A stretch of 64,000 bases of DNA from Schistocerca nitens (taxonomy: Eukaryota; Arthropoda; Insecta; Orthoptera; Acrididae): positions 1,050,784,432 through 1,050,848,431 of the forward strand of contig NC_064614.1 of the NCBI RefSeq assembly GCF_023898315.1. Reading direction: 5' to 3'. The notes beneath the pieces are model-generated. The model saw only the letters and a list, made by a program, of their open reading frames with translations. It ran no database searches and had not been told where the DNA came from. Both the position numbers and the translations under genes were made by a program. Each line of letters starts with the position of its first letter. Within the stretch, counting starts at the first letter, position 1. Shown here in pieces: positions 21,401 through 32,919 of this stretch.

Positions 21401-22515
21401 ACGTACAGTCAACCGAAACAAAAGAACTGTCCGTGCTTGGCAGAACAAGATAATAATATAGAAAAGGAAAATGTTTTTAATACTGTAAAGAACATTGTAC
21501 GCAGGTGTTCATGGCCACCAACGTCTCCACACAAGGAAAAAAATGTCCAGAGTCTACATGAAATCCGTTCTGAGCCCTTCGATCTTGATTGACTGTTGTC
21601 GTCAAACGAATTCGAAGCTGCAGAAACAATGAAATATGAAGTCTGCCAGCGGGAAACCAGTCGCTGCTCAAAAACTCCTGTCGAAGATATCGCAGTAGCG
21701 CGGGAACAACCTGAAGAACGTAGCGCGCATTGGTTACTTTGCACTGCATAAACACCAAATGTGACAGCGAGATGCAGCGTAAAGGCTCCAAGAGGCCTAG
21801 CATATGATGTGTGTGTGTTCGTCATTCGTATACAGACCAAACCCGCCTCGTTACTGAAGACAACAAAGCGCCATCCCAACCTCCAGTTAACTCTTTCATG
21901 TCGTCAGAGTATCAGTGCTCGGAGGTGTCGTGGTGTCGATGGCTGCCTGGCCAGAGCCACACGTGACCTCGCTACTGCCACTAGCAGACGGTTCCCAGTT
22001 GTCCTCGGTGACCCAGCAGGTCTAGCATGTGCTCGAATTAACTATATGAATTACATTCTGTCGGCCAACATTGATCGAACAATGCGTCTATCATGATGTG
22101 CGCCTGTGCTAGGTAGACGTTCAGAACCTGGTCTACAGGTTTGGAAAAGTTCCATAGACTACTAGGGAAAGCAGCGATACAGCACTGTGCTCATCATTTG
22201 CAGCAATCCGTCAATGCGTTCATCCAGATTCCTGCCGGGCAACGTCGAGGCCCCGTCCTAACGCCTACAGCTGTTCGACTGCCCACTCGGCGATGGGGCA
22301 TGGTTGTACGCTAGAATGAATGTTACAAACACTGTTCACCTCTAAATTCAGCACAGTTATTTCCTGCAGAGAAATAGCAAAGGTTGGACAGACAAGCCTC
22401 CTGAGTGCTATCTGACAGCTGATGACCGTGACAAAGGAATCACTAACACTATAACCCCTCAGTATACACATATCATAGACTGGTGCGACTGAGAATGTTG
22501 CACTTTTTCCGTCAG
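21400..22515 (-). pseudogene. Tc1-like transposon and transposase relic
   Basis: The minus strand shows, across frame changes, DRRIVRSMLADRM, GSPRTTGNRLLVAVARSRVALARQPSTPRHLRA and WRFVVFSNEAG, corresponding to the helix-turn-helix part and first catalytic block (FSDES-type, here FSNEAG with Asp changed to Asn) of a Tc1-like transposase; then SHLVFMQCKVTNARYVLQVVPALL. The D and E blocks further on are not recognisable. The 5' terminus at about 22480-22515 reads TACACTGACGGAAAAAGTGC on the minus strand, which resembles a Tc1-type inverted repeat next to TA. The partner repeat was not found. Confidence 0.6.
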
Positions 22516-22629
22516 TGTATTACTTACTACAGGTCACATGAGGTGTAATAACATTTTCCGATAGCATCTGAGTCGCTGATTTACTTATCACAAAGTAACA
22601 GAAAGCGTGACAATCCATCCAATGAAAAG

Positions 22630-22760
22630 TATATACGGGGTGGCCAGATACAGTTGGAGAAGTTTGTAGGGGTGTTACAGGATAGGTTTTCTGAGAAATA
22701 ATTGTTAACAAAAAAAATTCTATACGTTCCGTCGTTTCCAAGATGATTAGCATTGACGTT
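22630..22760 (+). mobile_element. Possible mariner-type terminal fragment
   Basis: TATATACGGGGTGGCCAGAT followed by about 100 bp including TAATTGTTAACAAAAAAAAT looks like one end of a mariner-like element (a GGGTGGCCA-type terminus after TA). No partner or transposase is visible. Confidence 0.3.
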
Positions 22761-23340
22761 TGCCTGTAACGCCGTACTGCGCGCATGTTCAAACGGCCCC
22801 AAGATGCAAACAGTGTCAAATGTTTTCGTAGCCTGGATGATAGCGCATCTGACTGCTCAGCCTTTGGATAGAGTTCAAACATTTCTACCGCCCCACGCCC
22901 AATTTTTGTATCGTCCTCTTCTTCGGTTTTGGGAAATTAAACGAAGCACACGCTTGGCGACATCGTCTCTGGCGGGCTGCTTGAATTTGCGCGAGCAACG
23001 GCTTCATTTGCTGACGTCAATGTTGATTAACTCGTAAACAGCGGACCGTATGGAACTGTTTTCTTAACAAATATTACTTAGCAAAATCTATGCTGCAACA
23101 CCTCTGCGAGCTTTTCAGACTGACCTCTCTGTATAATTGCGGTATATATAGTACTTTGAAATAGTAGTCAGCTACCGAAACGGTTATATGAACCCGAGAA
23201 GTCTGGTTATCTCCTATACAACTGGAGACGACAATTTCGTATGACTGGTACGTGCCAATACACACTGTTAACCAGAACTACACCAACAAACTATCACAGA
23301 TGACAGTATGGACAAAAAAAATAATGTAGTAAACATATGG
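22761..23340. other. Unidentified DNA
   Basis: Nothing convincing. A faint tRNA-like string near 22832-22882 is treated as a chance or eroded SINE match. Confidence 0.35.
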
Positions 23341-23349
23341 TCCAAAACG

Positions 23350-23440
23350 CATACCTTAAGAGCTTTGAGCACTTATTCATCTTTGCTACTGTGCATCACA
23401 TCTCTTCTACGGTACCGGTGCTCATAGCTCTTGAGGTGTG
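23350..23440. repeat. Short fold-back sequence
   Basis: CTTAAGAGCTTTGAGCAC (23355-23372) and the reverse complement of GTGCTCATAGCTCTTGAG (about 23418-23435) match at 16 of 18 positions, giving a hairpin with a loop of about 45 bp. Confidence 0.6.
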
Positions 23441-23821
23441 GATGCAGCCCTTGCTCCACATACGTTTTTTTCTTGTTTTCGTCCGTATCTCTGAAAGTAT
23501 GCTGGTGAAGTTCCCGTTCACCCTGCACAGGAGTGTATGAGATAAAGTATACACGGACTTCCTTGTCTACATGATGGCCATTTACATTTGATTTATTAGC
23601 TACTATTCGTGGTATTCAACCTAGTGGCACGTCTGTGCCTCAGTACGGAGTGTTTCTGACAAATATTCCCGATCTTCAACCTCTTCCTTCAGTCTGTTGT
23701 ATCTCCTTTCATGTTTCATGTCATCCAGATGTTGAATTCTTCTTCTTTGTCCTGAATTTTCTTTCATCTTCCCTTCCATGACGTCGAGTACAAGCCCCTC
23801 GTGTCCGATTCAATTGGTCCT

Positions 23822-24010
23822 CTGAAGAACTGTATTCAGGATATACACTGTAAGTATTAATTCAGAAACGCTTTCAGTCACAAATTTTATTGTTTCATTA
23901 AATACACTACGGATTTCGGACTTTGTCGGTCCATCATCAGCTGTAAATCGTCTTAGTACACGATTTATTTTTGCACTTGAATGAGGTGAAATGCATTTTC
24001 CTGTCACGAA
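23822..24010 (-). repeat. Penelope-like pseudo-LTR, 3' copy
   Basis: Shares blocks with 27929-28080 in the same orientation, such as ACTGTATTCAG, AAGTATTAATT, TTTCAGTCACAAATTTT and TCGTCTTAGTA, and with 29190-29360 in inverse orientation. Confidence 0.75.
23905..23950 (-). ncRNA. Hammerhead-like core in the pseudo-LTR
   Basis: Minus-strand order is CTGATGA, T, GGAC, loop CGACAAA, GTCC, GAAA. Box one, a 4-bp stem II and box two are therefore all present. The inverted copy at 29245-29271 keeps the layout but has CTGGTGA and a weaker stem. Hammerhead motifs in this location are established for Penelope-like elements; stems I and III were not resolved here. Confidence 0.55.
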
Positions 24011-24499
24011 AATGTTTCATCTTAGGTTATGAAATCTTTAAGTCAACTGCGGAAAATGTGCGAAAGAGTGGAAGAATAAACAACGTAAACTTACCGCACA
24101 ATAAAAAAAGGGCTTTTAACTATTTATCACCGTCACACAATGGTTTCTCCACATGCTCATGCACCTTACTTCATTCAAGAGGCACTTTTGTACACACATT
24201 TTTGTAAACACGACAGGTGTTGTTTAACATGGTGCGATGAAAGATGAATTTATTCGTAGTGCCAGAAATCTAATTATTAAAAAGTTGACATATACAGGGA
24301 ATAAATTAAGTATGAGTCTCTAAACTTACTAAAATGGCGGTGGATTGCGAAATCTGACTTTTCATTTAACACAGATTCTGGTATTCTGATTTTATGGAGA
24401 TATATCTCCAGTTATTCTAACAGATTTAGGATCTTACCATTGACTTCATTGGGCAGTACTATCAAATTGTTTTGTAGACTGTTGATGATAATTTTTCGA

Positions 24500-25966
24500 T
24501 TTCAACATATGTTGTGCAAAGCTGATATTGTGGTTGAGCCTGAAAGCATTTGTGTGTTCCCGAAGACTGGTTTGGAAGTTTTTGCTGTTTTTCCTACATA
24601 GTAGGCAGGCCGACTGCCACTGCTGATCAATTTTTGTGTATTTGATTTTATGTTACGAATGAGTAAGTTTCCTACTTATTATTAGTTGAGAATGCAACCC
24701 TTACACCTTTCTTTTTTCGAAGAGGTTCCCGATTTTTTGTGTTATGGGGTGCAAGTATGCGATACTTACAAATATCTCTCTTCTTTCGCAGTATGGCCAT
24801 TTATTGTCTTTCTTTAGTGTATTTGTCTGCGTAAACTGTCAGTTATTTGAGCTGCGTAGCCCTTTATTGTGGCAATACTTTTCATTATATCTAGCTCGTT
24901 CCTAAGGATGCTTTCTTATGAATCGAGAGAGTGTACTCTGTGTAGCATGGACCTAAATGGAACATGTTTCTGTGTGGTGGGGTGGGATGATGAGAGGTCT
25001 AGCGTTAAGTTTGTGTATGTTTGTTTGCTGTGTGTGATGAACTTCTGTTTTTGTTAGTGGTTGGTGATTTTATGATCCAGCAAATTGATGCCTTTGTTGT
25101 CCTCGTCTTCTATTGGGAATATCACGTTTTTGTGGAAAGAGTTAAATAATGCTAATAGTTCTTTAGTCTCCTCTTTTGTTCCATCTAATAGTAGCGTGGT
25201 ATCATCAACTTGTCTCCAGTAACACATTATTTTACTTTCAACTCTATTGTTTTCTTTAAAGAACTTAAGTTGCAGATGAGTGAAAAATATGATGCTAGGT
25301 AAGTTGAGATGTCACTTCCCACGGCAACACCCGTTTTTTTTTGGGGAAGCTTTCCCATAAAATGTAATGGTTCAACAGCTTTAGTTGCAACATGTTTCTC
25401 AATCCTGTTGTTTTTTAAATTGACAATTTCTTATGTTTTACTAAGTTTTCGAAGATTATTTCTGTTGTTTCTCCAGTTGGTTCATTTTTAAAAAGCTTAC
25501 TTACATTAGAAGAGGCAAACCTGTCACCTGTAGGAAATTCGATATCTTTAAGTTTAGACGTTAAGTCATTTGTGTTTTTAACTGAGTATGACTTATTAAA
25601 AGTATAGTCCTGCTTCAGAATTTCACACAGTAATGACTTTGAAGGCGTGTGTATTTCTAAAATTAACAAAAGCCCCAATGAAACATGAAGTTTATAGGTC
25701 TTGGGTTGAGCTCAGAGTCTTGAGGATGTGGGATTCATTAAAATGCATGTTTTTGTATGTTTTTCTGTGAAGAGGAAACTGAATTTATTAACTATCTTTC
25801 TGATTTTATTTTTGAATTTTATGGTTGAATCTTGTTTAAATTCTATTATGTTGTTATCAGAAAAGAAAGTCAGTGTTTTAATGATGCATTCATCTTTTTT
25901 CATAATAACTGCATAATTACTTTTGTCGATTTTCAGAATCATGGCGTTGTTATTATTGAGTTTCAT
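24500..25966 (-). pseudogene. Penelope-like reverse transcriptase and GIY-YIG relic
   Basis: From 25966 on the minus strand: AMILKIDKSNYAVIMKK (Penelope RT N-terminal block), FKNKIRKIVNKF, then YSVKNTNDLTSKLKDIEFPTGD and FASSNVSKLFKNEP (FDVVSLFTNIP-type block, eroded). Further on, frames give RQVDDTTLLLDGTKEETKELL, where RYVDDT is normal; the VDD at about 25199-25213 is retained. KNVIFPIEDEDN and a C-terminal tract with VRVAFSTNNK lead to PAYYVGKTAKTSKP (about 24640-24590), which resembles the second half of a GIY-YIG nuclease motif. RT and nuclease act in copying and inserting the element. Many stops; dead. Confidence 0.7.
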
Positions 25967-26424
25967 GTTTACCCCGTTTACTAGTTTTCTTTCTTGAAAA
26001 TAGCTTCGCGTGTTTATTTACGGTTACTTATATTTTCTGAATAATTTTATTTCTGTTGTGAGCTAGGGCGGTCTGTTCACTGTTGTTTGGATCAGCTAAA
26101 TCAACTGTTTGTTTTGTGTATGTTGAGGTATTTTAGGTTATTATCACTTAATCTGGGTTTTACATTGCGCTTTTCCTCTTTCCTAGGAAGAGTTGCTCTC
26201 TTTCACTGAAGGTGATGTCACTATGGCTAATGACTCTTTCATAAAACTGTGTTTCTTTGGCTGATTGGTTGTCCTTTTACTGATGCAGTTTTAATTCCAT
26301 GATTACTAATTTCTTTTGGTGCTTGTGTGTCATTTCAGATTGCATTTTGGTTAAAATACTTTCAACATAAGTTTCAGCAGCTTTTAGTTTTAATGGGTGT
26401 AGTTTATTAGCAAATTCTAAATAC

Positions 26425-27633
26425 ACTTAAGCGCCAAAGAAACTGGTATAGGCACACTTATTCAAGTATTCAGATATGTCAACAGCAGAATACAGCGCTG
26501 CGATGGGCAACGCCTGCATAAGAGAACAAGTGTCTGGCGTAGTTGTTAGAACTGTTACTGCTGCTATCGTGGAAGGTTATCAAGATTTATGTAAAGCTGA
26601 ACGTGGTGTTATAGTCGGTGCACGAGCGATGGGACACAGCATCTCCGAGGTAGCGATTAAATGGGGGTTTTCCTGTACATTTCACGACTGTGCCGTAAAT
26701 ATCAGGAAAAGCGATAAAATATCAATCTCCGACATCGCTGCGGTCTAAAAAGTATCCGGCAAAAGTGGGAACAAAGACGATTGAAGAGAATCGTTCAACG
26801 TGACAGAAATGCAACCCTTCTGTAAATTGTTGCAGACTTCAATGGTGGGCCATCAACAAGTGTCAGCATGTGAACCATTCAACGAAACATCAACGATAAG
26901 GGCGTTCGGAACTGAAGGGCCACTCATGTACCGTTGATGACTGCACGACACAAAACTTTACTCCTCACCTGGGCCCGTTGGACTGTTGATGATTGGAAAC
27001 ATGTTGTATGGTCGGACGAGTCACGTTTCAAATTTTAACGAACGGACGGTCGTGTACGGGTATGGAGACAACCTCATGAATCTATGGAGTCTGCTTATCA
27101 ACAGGGACCTGTCCAAGCTGGTGGAGGGTCTGTAAAGATGAAGGGCACATGCAGTTAGAGTGATATGGGCTCCCTCATACGTCTAGACACGACTCTGACA
27201 GATGACCCGTACGTTTGCATCCTGTCTGATCACCTGCATCCATTCATATCCTTTGTGCATTCCGATAGACTTGGGCAATTCCGGCAGGACGATGCGACAC
27301 CCCGCACGTCCAAAATTGCTACAAATTGGCTCCAGGAACACTGTTCTGAGTTTTAAACACTTCCGCTGGCCATCAAACTTGCCAGACATGAACATTATTG
27401 ACCGTATCTGGGATCCCTTGCAACGTGCTGTTTGGAAGAGGTCTCCTCCCAATCGTACTCTTACGAATTTATGGACAGCCGTGGAGGATTCATGGTGTCA
27501 CTTCCCTCCTGCACTACTTTAGGCATTAGTCGAGTCCATGTCACATCGTGTTGTGGCACTTCTGAGTACTCGCAGGAGCTCTACAAAGTATTAAGCAGGT
27601 GGACCAGTTTCTTTGGCTCTTCAGTAGATATGT
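26425..27633 (+). mobile_element. Tc1-like transposon inserted in the Penelope-like element
   Basis: About 1.2 kb with matching termini: left CACTTAAGCGCCAAAGAAAC, right reversed CTGAAGAGCCAAAGAAACTG, and TA at each side. The transposase on the plus strand is broken. Confidence 0.85.
26476..27620 (+). pseudogene. Tc1-like transposase, frameshifted
   Basis: The N-terminal helix-turn-helix part is visible in DLCKAERGVIVGARAMGHSI and SEVAIKWGFSCTFH (26575-26680). Later frames give VVWSDESRF with the first catalytic Asp (about 27010), RVRVWRQPHES, LGQFRQDDATPRTS (QDNA-type block, Asp kept) and LARHEHY, or in another frame LPDMNIIDRIWDPLQ, where the family has a catalytic Glu in NIIEHIW and this copy has Asp. 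Several frame changes and an in-frame stop after SRF make it inactive. Confidence 0.8.
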
Positions 27634-27649
27634 AATAGCAGCACTGAAT

Positions 27650-27928
27650 AATATCTTCTTTCTTCTTATGCAGAGATTTTACTTCTGACTTCATCCACAG
27701 TATCTTCCATTTCCTTTTGACAATCTGGGCTGCAGCAGGCCTGTTTTTTATCATCATTTTGTCATAATTAGGACGATAATCACACGCTAGACGTTATTTG
27801 GTGAACTTGATACTAGCACTGGATTTCATAACTTTTATTTTACAATTCCTATATGACTTTAGCGCTTTTAGTTCCTGTCTGGGCAAATTCAATTTAATTT
27901 TATCCAAAATTTGCGGCTGCAAACGTGA
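27650..27928 (-). pseudogene. Penelope-like element N-terminal region, weak
   Basis: The minus strand yields LDKIKLNLPRQELKALKSYRNCK and CDYRPNYDKMMIKNRPAA, which could be the 5' coding part separated from the RT by the Tc1 insertion. Assigned by position and composition only. Confidence 0.35.
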
Positions 27929-28080
27929 CTGTATTCAGTACACTGGAAGTATTAATTAATAATCACCTTCAGTCACAAATTTTCGTTTTTTATTAAATAA
28001 TCGACGCATTTGAAGCGCTGTGAGTCTATCATGAGGTACCACTCGTCTTAGTAAATGATTTGTTGTAGAAAACAGCCTCA
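27929..28080 (-). repeat. Penelope-like pseudo-LTR, 5' copy
   Basis: Same-orientation match to 23822-24010 as described there. The hammerhead-like region has decayed (CTCATGATAG in place of CTGATGATGG). Confidence 0.65.
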
Positions 28081-28234
28081 GGCACGAGATAATTACAATA
28101 AAAAGCATTGCGATGAACAATGGCTACACAGCCAAGACAACTGACTATTTAAATAGACAGATACACAAAAAATAACACAAATAATGGCCTCGCGTGAAAG
28201 AAGAGATTTTTGCTAGTGTCCTATACCTGGGCCG

Positions 28235-28454
28235 CATATAACGAGCCGGCCAGAGTGGCCGAGCGGTTCTAGGCGTCTGGAACCGCTCTACCGGTACGGT
28301 CGCTGGTTCAAATCCTGCCTCGGGCATGGATGTGTGTGATGTCCTTAGGTTAGTTAGGTTTAAGTAGTTCTAAGTTGTAGGGGACTGATGACCGCAGAAG
28401 TTAAGTCCCATAGTGCTCAGAGCCATTTGAACCATTTTTTGAACCATATAACGA
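28235..28454 (+). mobile_element. Family A SINE with exact target duplication
   Basis: CATATAACGA at 28235-28244 and 28445-28454 flanks a full tRNA-like head (GCCGGCCAGAGTGGCCGAGC, GGTTCAAATCC) and the family tail. It separates the 5' pseudo-LTR from the inverted copy. Confidence 0.95.
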
Positions 28455-28534
28455 AAATTCGCGAACATTCTAAAAAAAGTTTAGGGCTTGCCTTTCTCAA
28501 CTAATAGTGAATTAAGAAACTTATTCATCCATAA

Positions 28535-29370
28535 CATAAAATCAAATGGTCAAAGTATCATGCCCTGTTGGCCTGCCTACCATGGAGGAAAAAGGGCAGA
28601 GACTTCAAAACCAGCTCTCAGGAACACATAAATGCTTGCAAACTCATCTGAAAAATCGGTTGTTCCAAAACATGTTTTGGAAACGAACTACATCACCAAC
28701 AGTCCGTAAAACAATTTGGCAGTACTGCTCAATGAAGTCAGTGGTAAGACCCTAAATCTATTAGAATAACTGGAGTTATACTTCCATAAATTCTAAAAAA
28801 CCGGAATCTGTGTTAAATAAACAGACAGATTTCGCAAACCACGGTCATTTTGGTATATTTAGAGACCTATACTTAATTTGTTCCCTGCATATGTGAACTG
28901 TTTCATAATAAGATTTTTGGCACTACGAATAAATTCATCTTTTATCGCACCATTTTGAGAAACTCCTGTGAAGTGTTTACAAAAATGTATATTCAAATGT
29001 GCCTCTTGAGTGAAATAAAGTGCATGAGCGGGTGGGGAAACCACTGTGTGACGGTGTTAAAAAGTTAAAAGCGCCTTTCTTGGTTTGTGCGGTAGGAGTA
29101 CACTGTTTATTTTTGACTGTTTCGACGATTTTCTGCAATTAGCTTACGAAATTGATAACCTTAGATCAAACTTTTTCATGACAGGAACATACATTTCACC
29201 ACAATAAAGAGCAAAAGTAAATCATATATTAAGACGATTTACACCTGGTGATGGACCCATCAGATCCGAAATCCATAGTGTATTTAACAAAAAACTAAAA
29301 TCTGTGAGTGAAGGCGTTTTAAATTCATACTTCGAGTGTATTGAATACAGTCATACGTTTGTAACTGCAA
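28535..29370 (+). repeat. Inverted partial copy of the Penelope-like 3' end
   Basis: Matches 23815-24650 in reverse complement, starting in the GIY-YIG region (GKGRDFKT-like residues near 28600) and including the tail and pseudo-LTR, with substitutions and small gaps. Confidence 0.8.
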
Positions 29371-29399
29371 AATGTGGATAAAATGAAAAAGTATTCAGA

Positions 29400-29740
29400 A
29401 TAGTTTCCTTCTGTTTTTCTCAGTTCGTTGTCGTTTGCCACCAGATCTATTCACCTGATCGTCTCTATTCTTATCCAACACCGTATTTCAAAACTTTCCA
29501 GGTATTTTTTCTCCATTTTTCTCATGGTCGACTTCTCTGCTTCGTACAGTGAATTAGTCTAGGAGTAACACTTCACCAGTTTCTTCTTTACCTCTGAGCT
29601 CAATTTCTTGCTCAAGAGAGTCCTTGTTGAATGAGGCTTTGCCCATGGCGATTCTTGCTCGAATTTCATTTGTGGAATGGACTTCCTTTGTCAGCAAGCT
29701 CCTCTAGTGATTGAATGACATCTTCAAGACTGTGTGCATT
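29400..29740 (-). pseudogene. RTE-like LINE C-terminal relic
   Basis: The minus strand gives RARIAMGKASFNKDSLEQEIEL and then, after a gap, MRKMEKKYLESFEIRCWIRIE, matching the C-terminal pattern (RIAMGKAAFN, LESFEMWCWRRME) of common insect RTE-like LINEs. Short, with stops. Confidence 0.55.
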
Positions 29741-29980
29741 ACTGTGTTGATCGACTGATCCGACGATGGAGGTGTTGTTTGTGGATGTCACAACGGCTGC
29801 CGGTAACGGTAACCACGTCGGGGAAGAGAAATATTACCCCGTAAAATGTCTGAACGTTGAAACATCTGATCGCTGATCCATTATACCAGAAGAAAACTTT
29901 GAAATTCAATGTATATTTCAAGCATTTGTTCAACAGTTCAACAGTTAGGTTTGTGTGATAGGATATGACACGCAAGATAC

Positions 29981-31242
29981 AAGGGGCGTTCAGTAAGTAA
30001 TGAAACATATTTCTTTTTTATCCGAAAGCAGATTGGTTTTGTTCAGGATTCCAGTACATCATATTATTTCCCACTCATTTTTCAGTATAATCTCCGTCCA
30101 ATGTGACGGCCTTACTCCATCTTATTGGGAGGGCCTGTATCCCTGGTACCACTCTACCACTCTACTGGTCGATGTGTGAGTCAACGTCTTACCGCATTAA
30201 TAGCGTCCTCATCACCCACGCAATGATTCCCGTAGAGTGCATCCTTCACCGTGCCAAACAGATGGTATTAGGAAGGTGCAAGATCCAGACTGTGGGGTAG
30301 ATGAGGAAGAACAGCCCAAAAAAGTTTTGTGAGCGTCTCATATGCGCAGGCTTGTGTGAGGCTTAGGGTAGCCATGGAGAAGTGGAAGTTTGCTCAATTT
30401 TTTGGCAACCGACACGCTTAATTTGTTTCTTCAGTTTCCTGAGGGTTGCGCAGTATACTTAAGAATTGATCGTTGCGTCGAGAAGGAAGAAAATCAGAAT
30501 AACACCCCCGGATTTGCAGAAGACTGACACCATAGTGTTACAGTATGAAGGTGCCCCTTTGAACATTTTCTTCGGAGGAGAGGTGGAGTAGCCTGCCTAT
30601 GGATTGTCGTTTGGCCTCCGGTTTGAAGTGACGCACCCAACATTCATTGACTGTGACGATATTCAACAAAACATTATCACGATGAGCCTCGTAACGGAAA
30701 ACCAAATCCGTACAGGTGGTCGTTCGTTGCTCTTTGTTGTCTTCTGTTAGGCGGTGAGCAACTCAGCGGGCGCACACTTTTTGAGTACCCTAACTGGTGG
30801 ACGACTGTGCCAGCACTACCAACAGAGACGTCCAGATGAGCAGCGAGGAGTTTTGTTGTCATCCATCCGTCATATAGAATGAGAGTGTCCGCGCGTTCCA
30901 GTACTGCAGAAGTCACAGCTGTGTGGGACCGGCCAGCACGCGGGAGATCGAGCAGATATTTTCCACTGCCAGTTCTCCGTAAGCTTTCTACAAGCGCCTA
31001 TGATTATATGCGGTGCTGTGGTGTTTCGCCAAAAGTATCTCAATGATAGATCCTGCTCTGAACGCATCTCAGTTACATACGCCATTTTGGGGACTACGTA
31101 CATCGCCGCTATCTATCTGAACTTTATGAAACTATGGGGACTGAAGCATGATTATCCCACAATGTTCCACAGCTAATTCTACTGTTTTCAACCGAAATTT
31201 TTCAAGAAAAAAAGTGTTGCATTACTTATTGAACACCCTTCA
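29981..31242 (-). mobile_element. Mariner-like transposon relic
   Basis: Ends match in inverse orientation: left CAAGGGGCGTTCAGTAAGTA, right reversed TGAAGGGTGTTCAATAAGTA, each next to TA. About 1.26 kb. Confidence 0.85.
30230..31103 (-). pseudogene. Mariner-like transposase relic
   Basis: Starts near MAYVTEMRSEQDLSLRYFWR (31084). Then come GWMTTKLLAAHLDVSVGSAGTVVHQLGYSK (second helix-turn-helix, about 30850-30770), VDERWVRHFKPEA-type residues (about 30640, frame-shifted), and SSEENVQRGTFILYHYGVSL. The last third with the HDNARPH and SPDLAPSD-type blocks is not recognisable, so the C-terminal catalytic residues are lost or eroded. Inactive. Confidence 0.7.
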
Positions 31243-32195
31243 TATATCGCATGACTGGTAACAAACCAACATCTGCAGTGTACATGTATAATAATCACTC
31301 CTGAGCTGGCCATATAAGAACTACTAATAAAATACCACTAATGATACGTGATCCCAGCCCAATCCATCAAGCCCGTCGCCATGTGAGGCGTTTCAGCCAA
31401 CCCGAGCGTTCTCTTCACTCCGCCAGCCCCTCTTCCTTACGCCCTTCACCATCCCCACGCTTTATCCCGTCTCTGGTGTCGTCTTCGTCCTCTCCCCCTC
31501 CACCTTCACCCCACCCCCCCTTCTCCCCGACGGTACATCCAATTTGCGCGACCGGCCGGCAGCAGTTTTTAGATTGAACTGCTGTCAGCGCGGAGCACCG
31601 CTAGCGAAGACAGAATTAGAGGCAAGCTCCGTGCCAATTAAGCACAACAGACTCGCGTGAAAAACAATAAACGGTTTAATTAAAACGTCCGGCACGTTGC
31701 GCGCCGCCTGTGACGTTGATGAAATGCCGCTGAAATACGCTCGCATCGTCTGGAAACGAATTTAACGCTCTTTGCCTTTTACCACGCAGTTTGTTTCGCT
31801 GACGATGACTGCTGTCTGTTGTATTTTTAATCTCTGTGATACTCTTCTGAAGGAGAAAAGTTATGGCTTTGGCCGTTTTCGCGAACAGGCATTCAGCGAG
31901 TAATTCTGAAATATGACGTTAAAGCAATATAAAACGTGCATTTCCTGTGCACACTCAGTCTTGTCTAAGATCACCTTATATAATTCGAATTTTTCATCTT
32001 ACTTTTGCAATTAAAATGCCACAAGTATAGGCGGATGTTCGGAACATTTCCATATTAAAAGATACAGTATGTCTATAACAACATAAAGACTACATCAATT
32101 CAAAAATTTAATACACGAGCAAATATATGAAATCTAAGACAAAATGAGATATATAAGTTTGACGTTTTAATGGCCTGGCTAAGACACTTCTATAT
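31243..32195. other. Unidentified region with a C-rich tract
   Basis: 31430-31540 is strongly C-rich (CCCC and CCTC blocks). 31550-31860 is GC-balanced, has several CpG and no repeat signature I recognise. No coding region is supported. Confidence 0.4.
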
Positions 32196-32199
32196 GTTG

Positions 32200-32830
32200 A
32201 GGAAGTTGGATTAGGAAAAGACACATTAAATGTACTTATTCAGTTTTGCTACTTGAGCTGCAAAATAACTGATGATGGCTATATTAGGTGGACGTATAAT
32301 GAAAAGTGCCCATGAGAAGAAAAACATTTCTGGAAAAGACCAATTTTTTAGCAGCTTATATAAAGTAACGTGTTAAGAATTATTGTCTGAAGGTAGTCGT
32401 TTGTAACGCAGGGGAACGTTAACAATAAGCAATTATGATAAGAAGAGAAGAGAAGCTTTTGACATGTGGTACTACAGACAATTACAGAAGATGAGATTGA
32501 TAGATCGAATATCGAATGATGGGGTACTAACTTTGAGCTGAGGACAAAAGTAATTAATGGCAGAAGTTGATTCAAAGAAAGGATCAATTAATAGCACACA
32601 GCCTGAGGTATCATTGATTAGTCAGTTTGGTAAAGGAGGGAACTGTGTGCGTATAGGGAGGTAAAAATTTATTGTATGGGGAGACCAACGCATGTATATG
32701 ATAAACAGATTCAAAGGAATGTACGTTTCAACGTAATTCAGAGAAGAAGGGTCCTGCATGGGATAGAAGAGCGTGGAGACCTACATCAAACTACTGTTAA
32801 GACTTAACAATACAACAAAAACAAAAGCAA
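32200..32830 (+). pseudogene. RTE-like LINE 3'-end relic
   Basis: Frames give YLSCKITDDGY and EEKLLTCGTTDN (RLEAFEMWC-type region, eroded), and the noncoding end contains GATAAACAGATTCAAAGGAA and ACAACAAAAACAAAAG, parallel to the 3' end at 13.7-13.8 kb. An (AAC)-rich tail follows. Confidence 0.6.
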
Positions 32831-32919
32831 CTTATGGGCACCCCCCCCTCCCCCACACACACACACACCCATAGCACGAAGGATTCATGACGCTGCTCAC
32901 TATCTTGTTATTTTCACTC

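Larger units (their letters stand above)
23815..29370 (-). mobile_element. Penelope-like retroelement complex
   Basis: The minus-strand body runs from a pseudo-LTR at about 27929-28080 through RT and GIY-YIG traces to a second pseudo-LTR at 23822-24010 in the same orientation. A third, partial copy (28535-29370) lies in opposite orientation at the 5' side and matches 23815-24650 inverted over roughly 800 bp. Direct pseudo-LTRs plus an inverted adjoining segment are hallmarks of Penelope-like elements. A Tc1 element (26425-27633) and a SINE (28245-28444) are inserted. Confidence 0.75.

Noticed and set aside
22832-22882. Degenerate tRNA-like sequence (GGATGATAGCGC ... GAGTTCAAAC)
   Set aside because: No cloverleaf pairing and no SINE tail could be followed.
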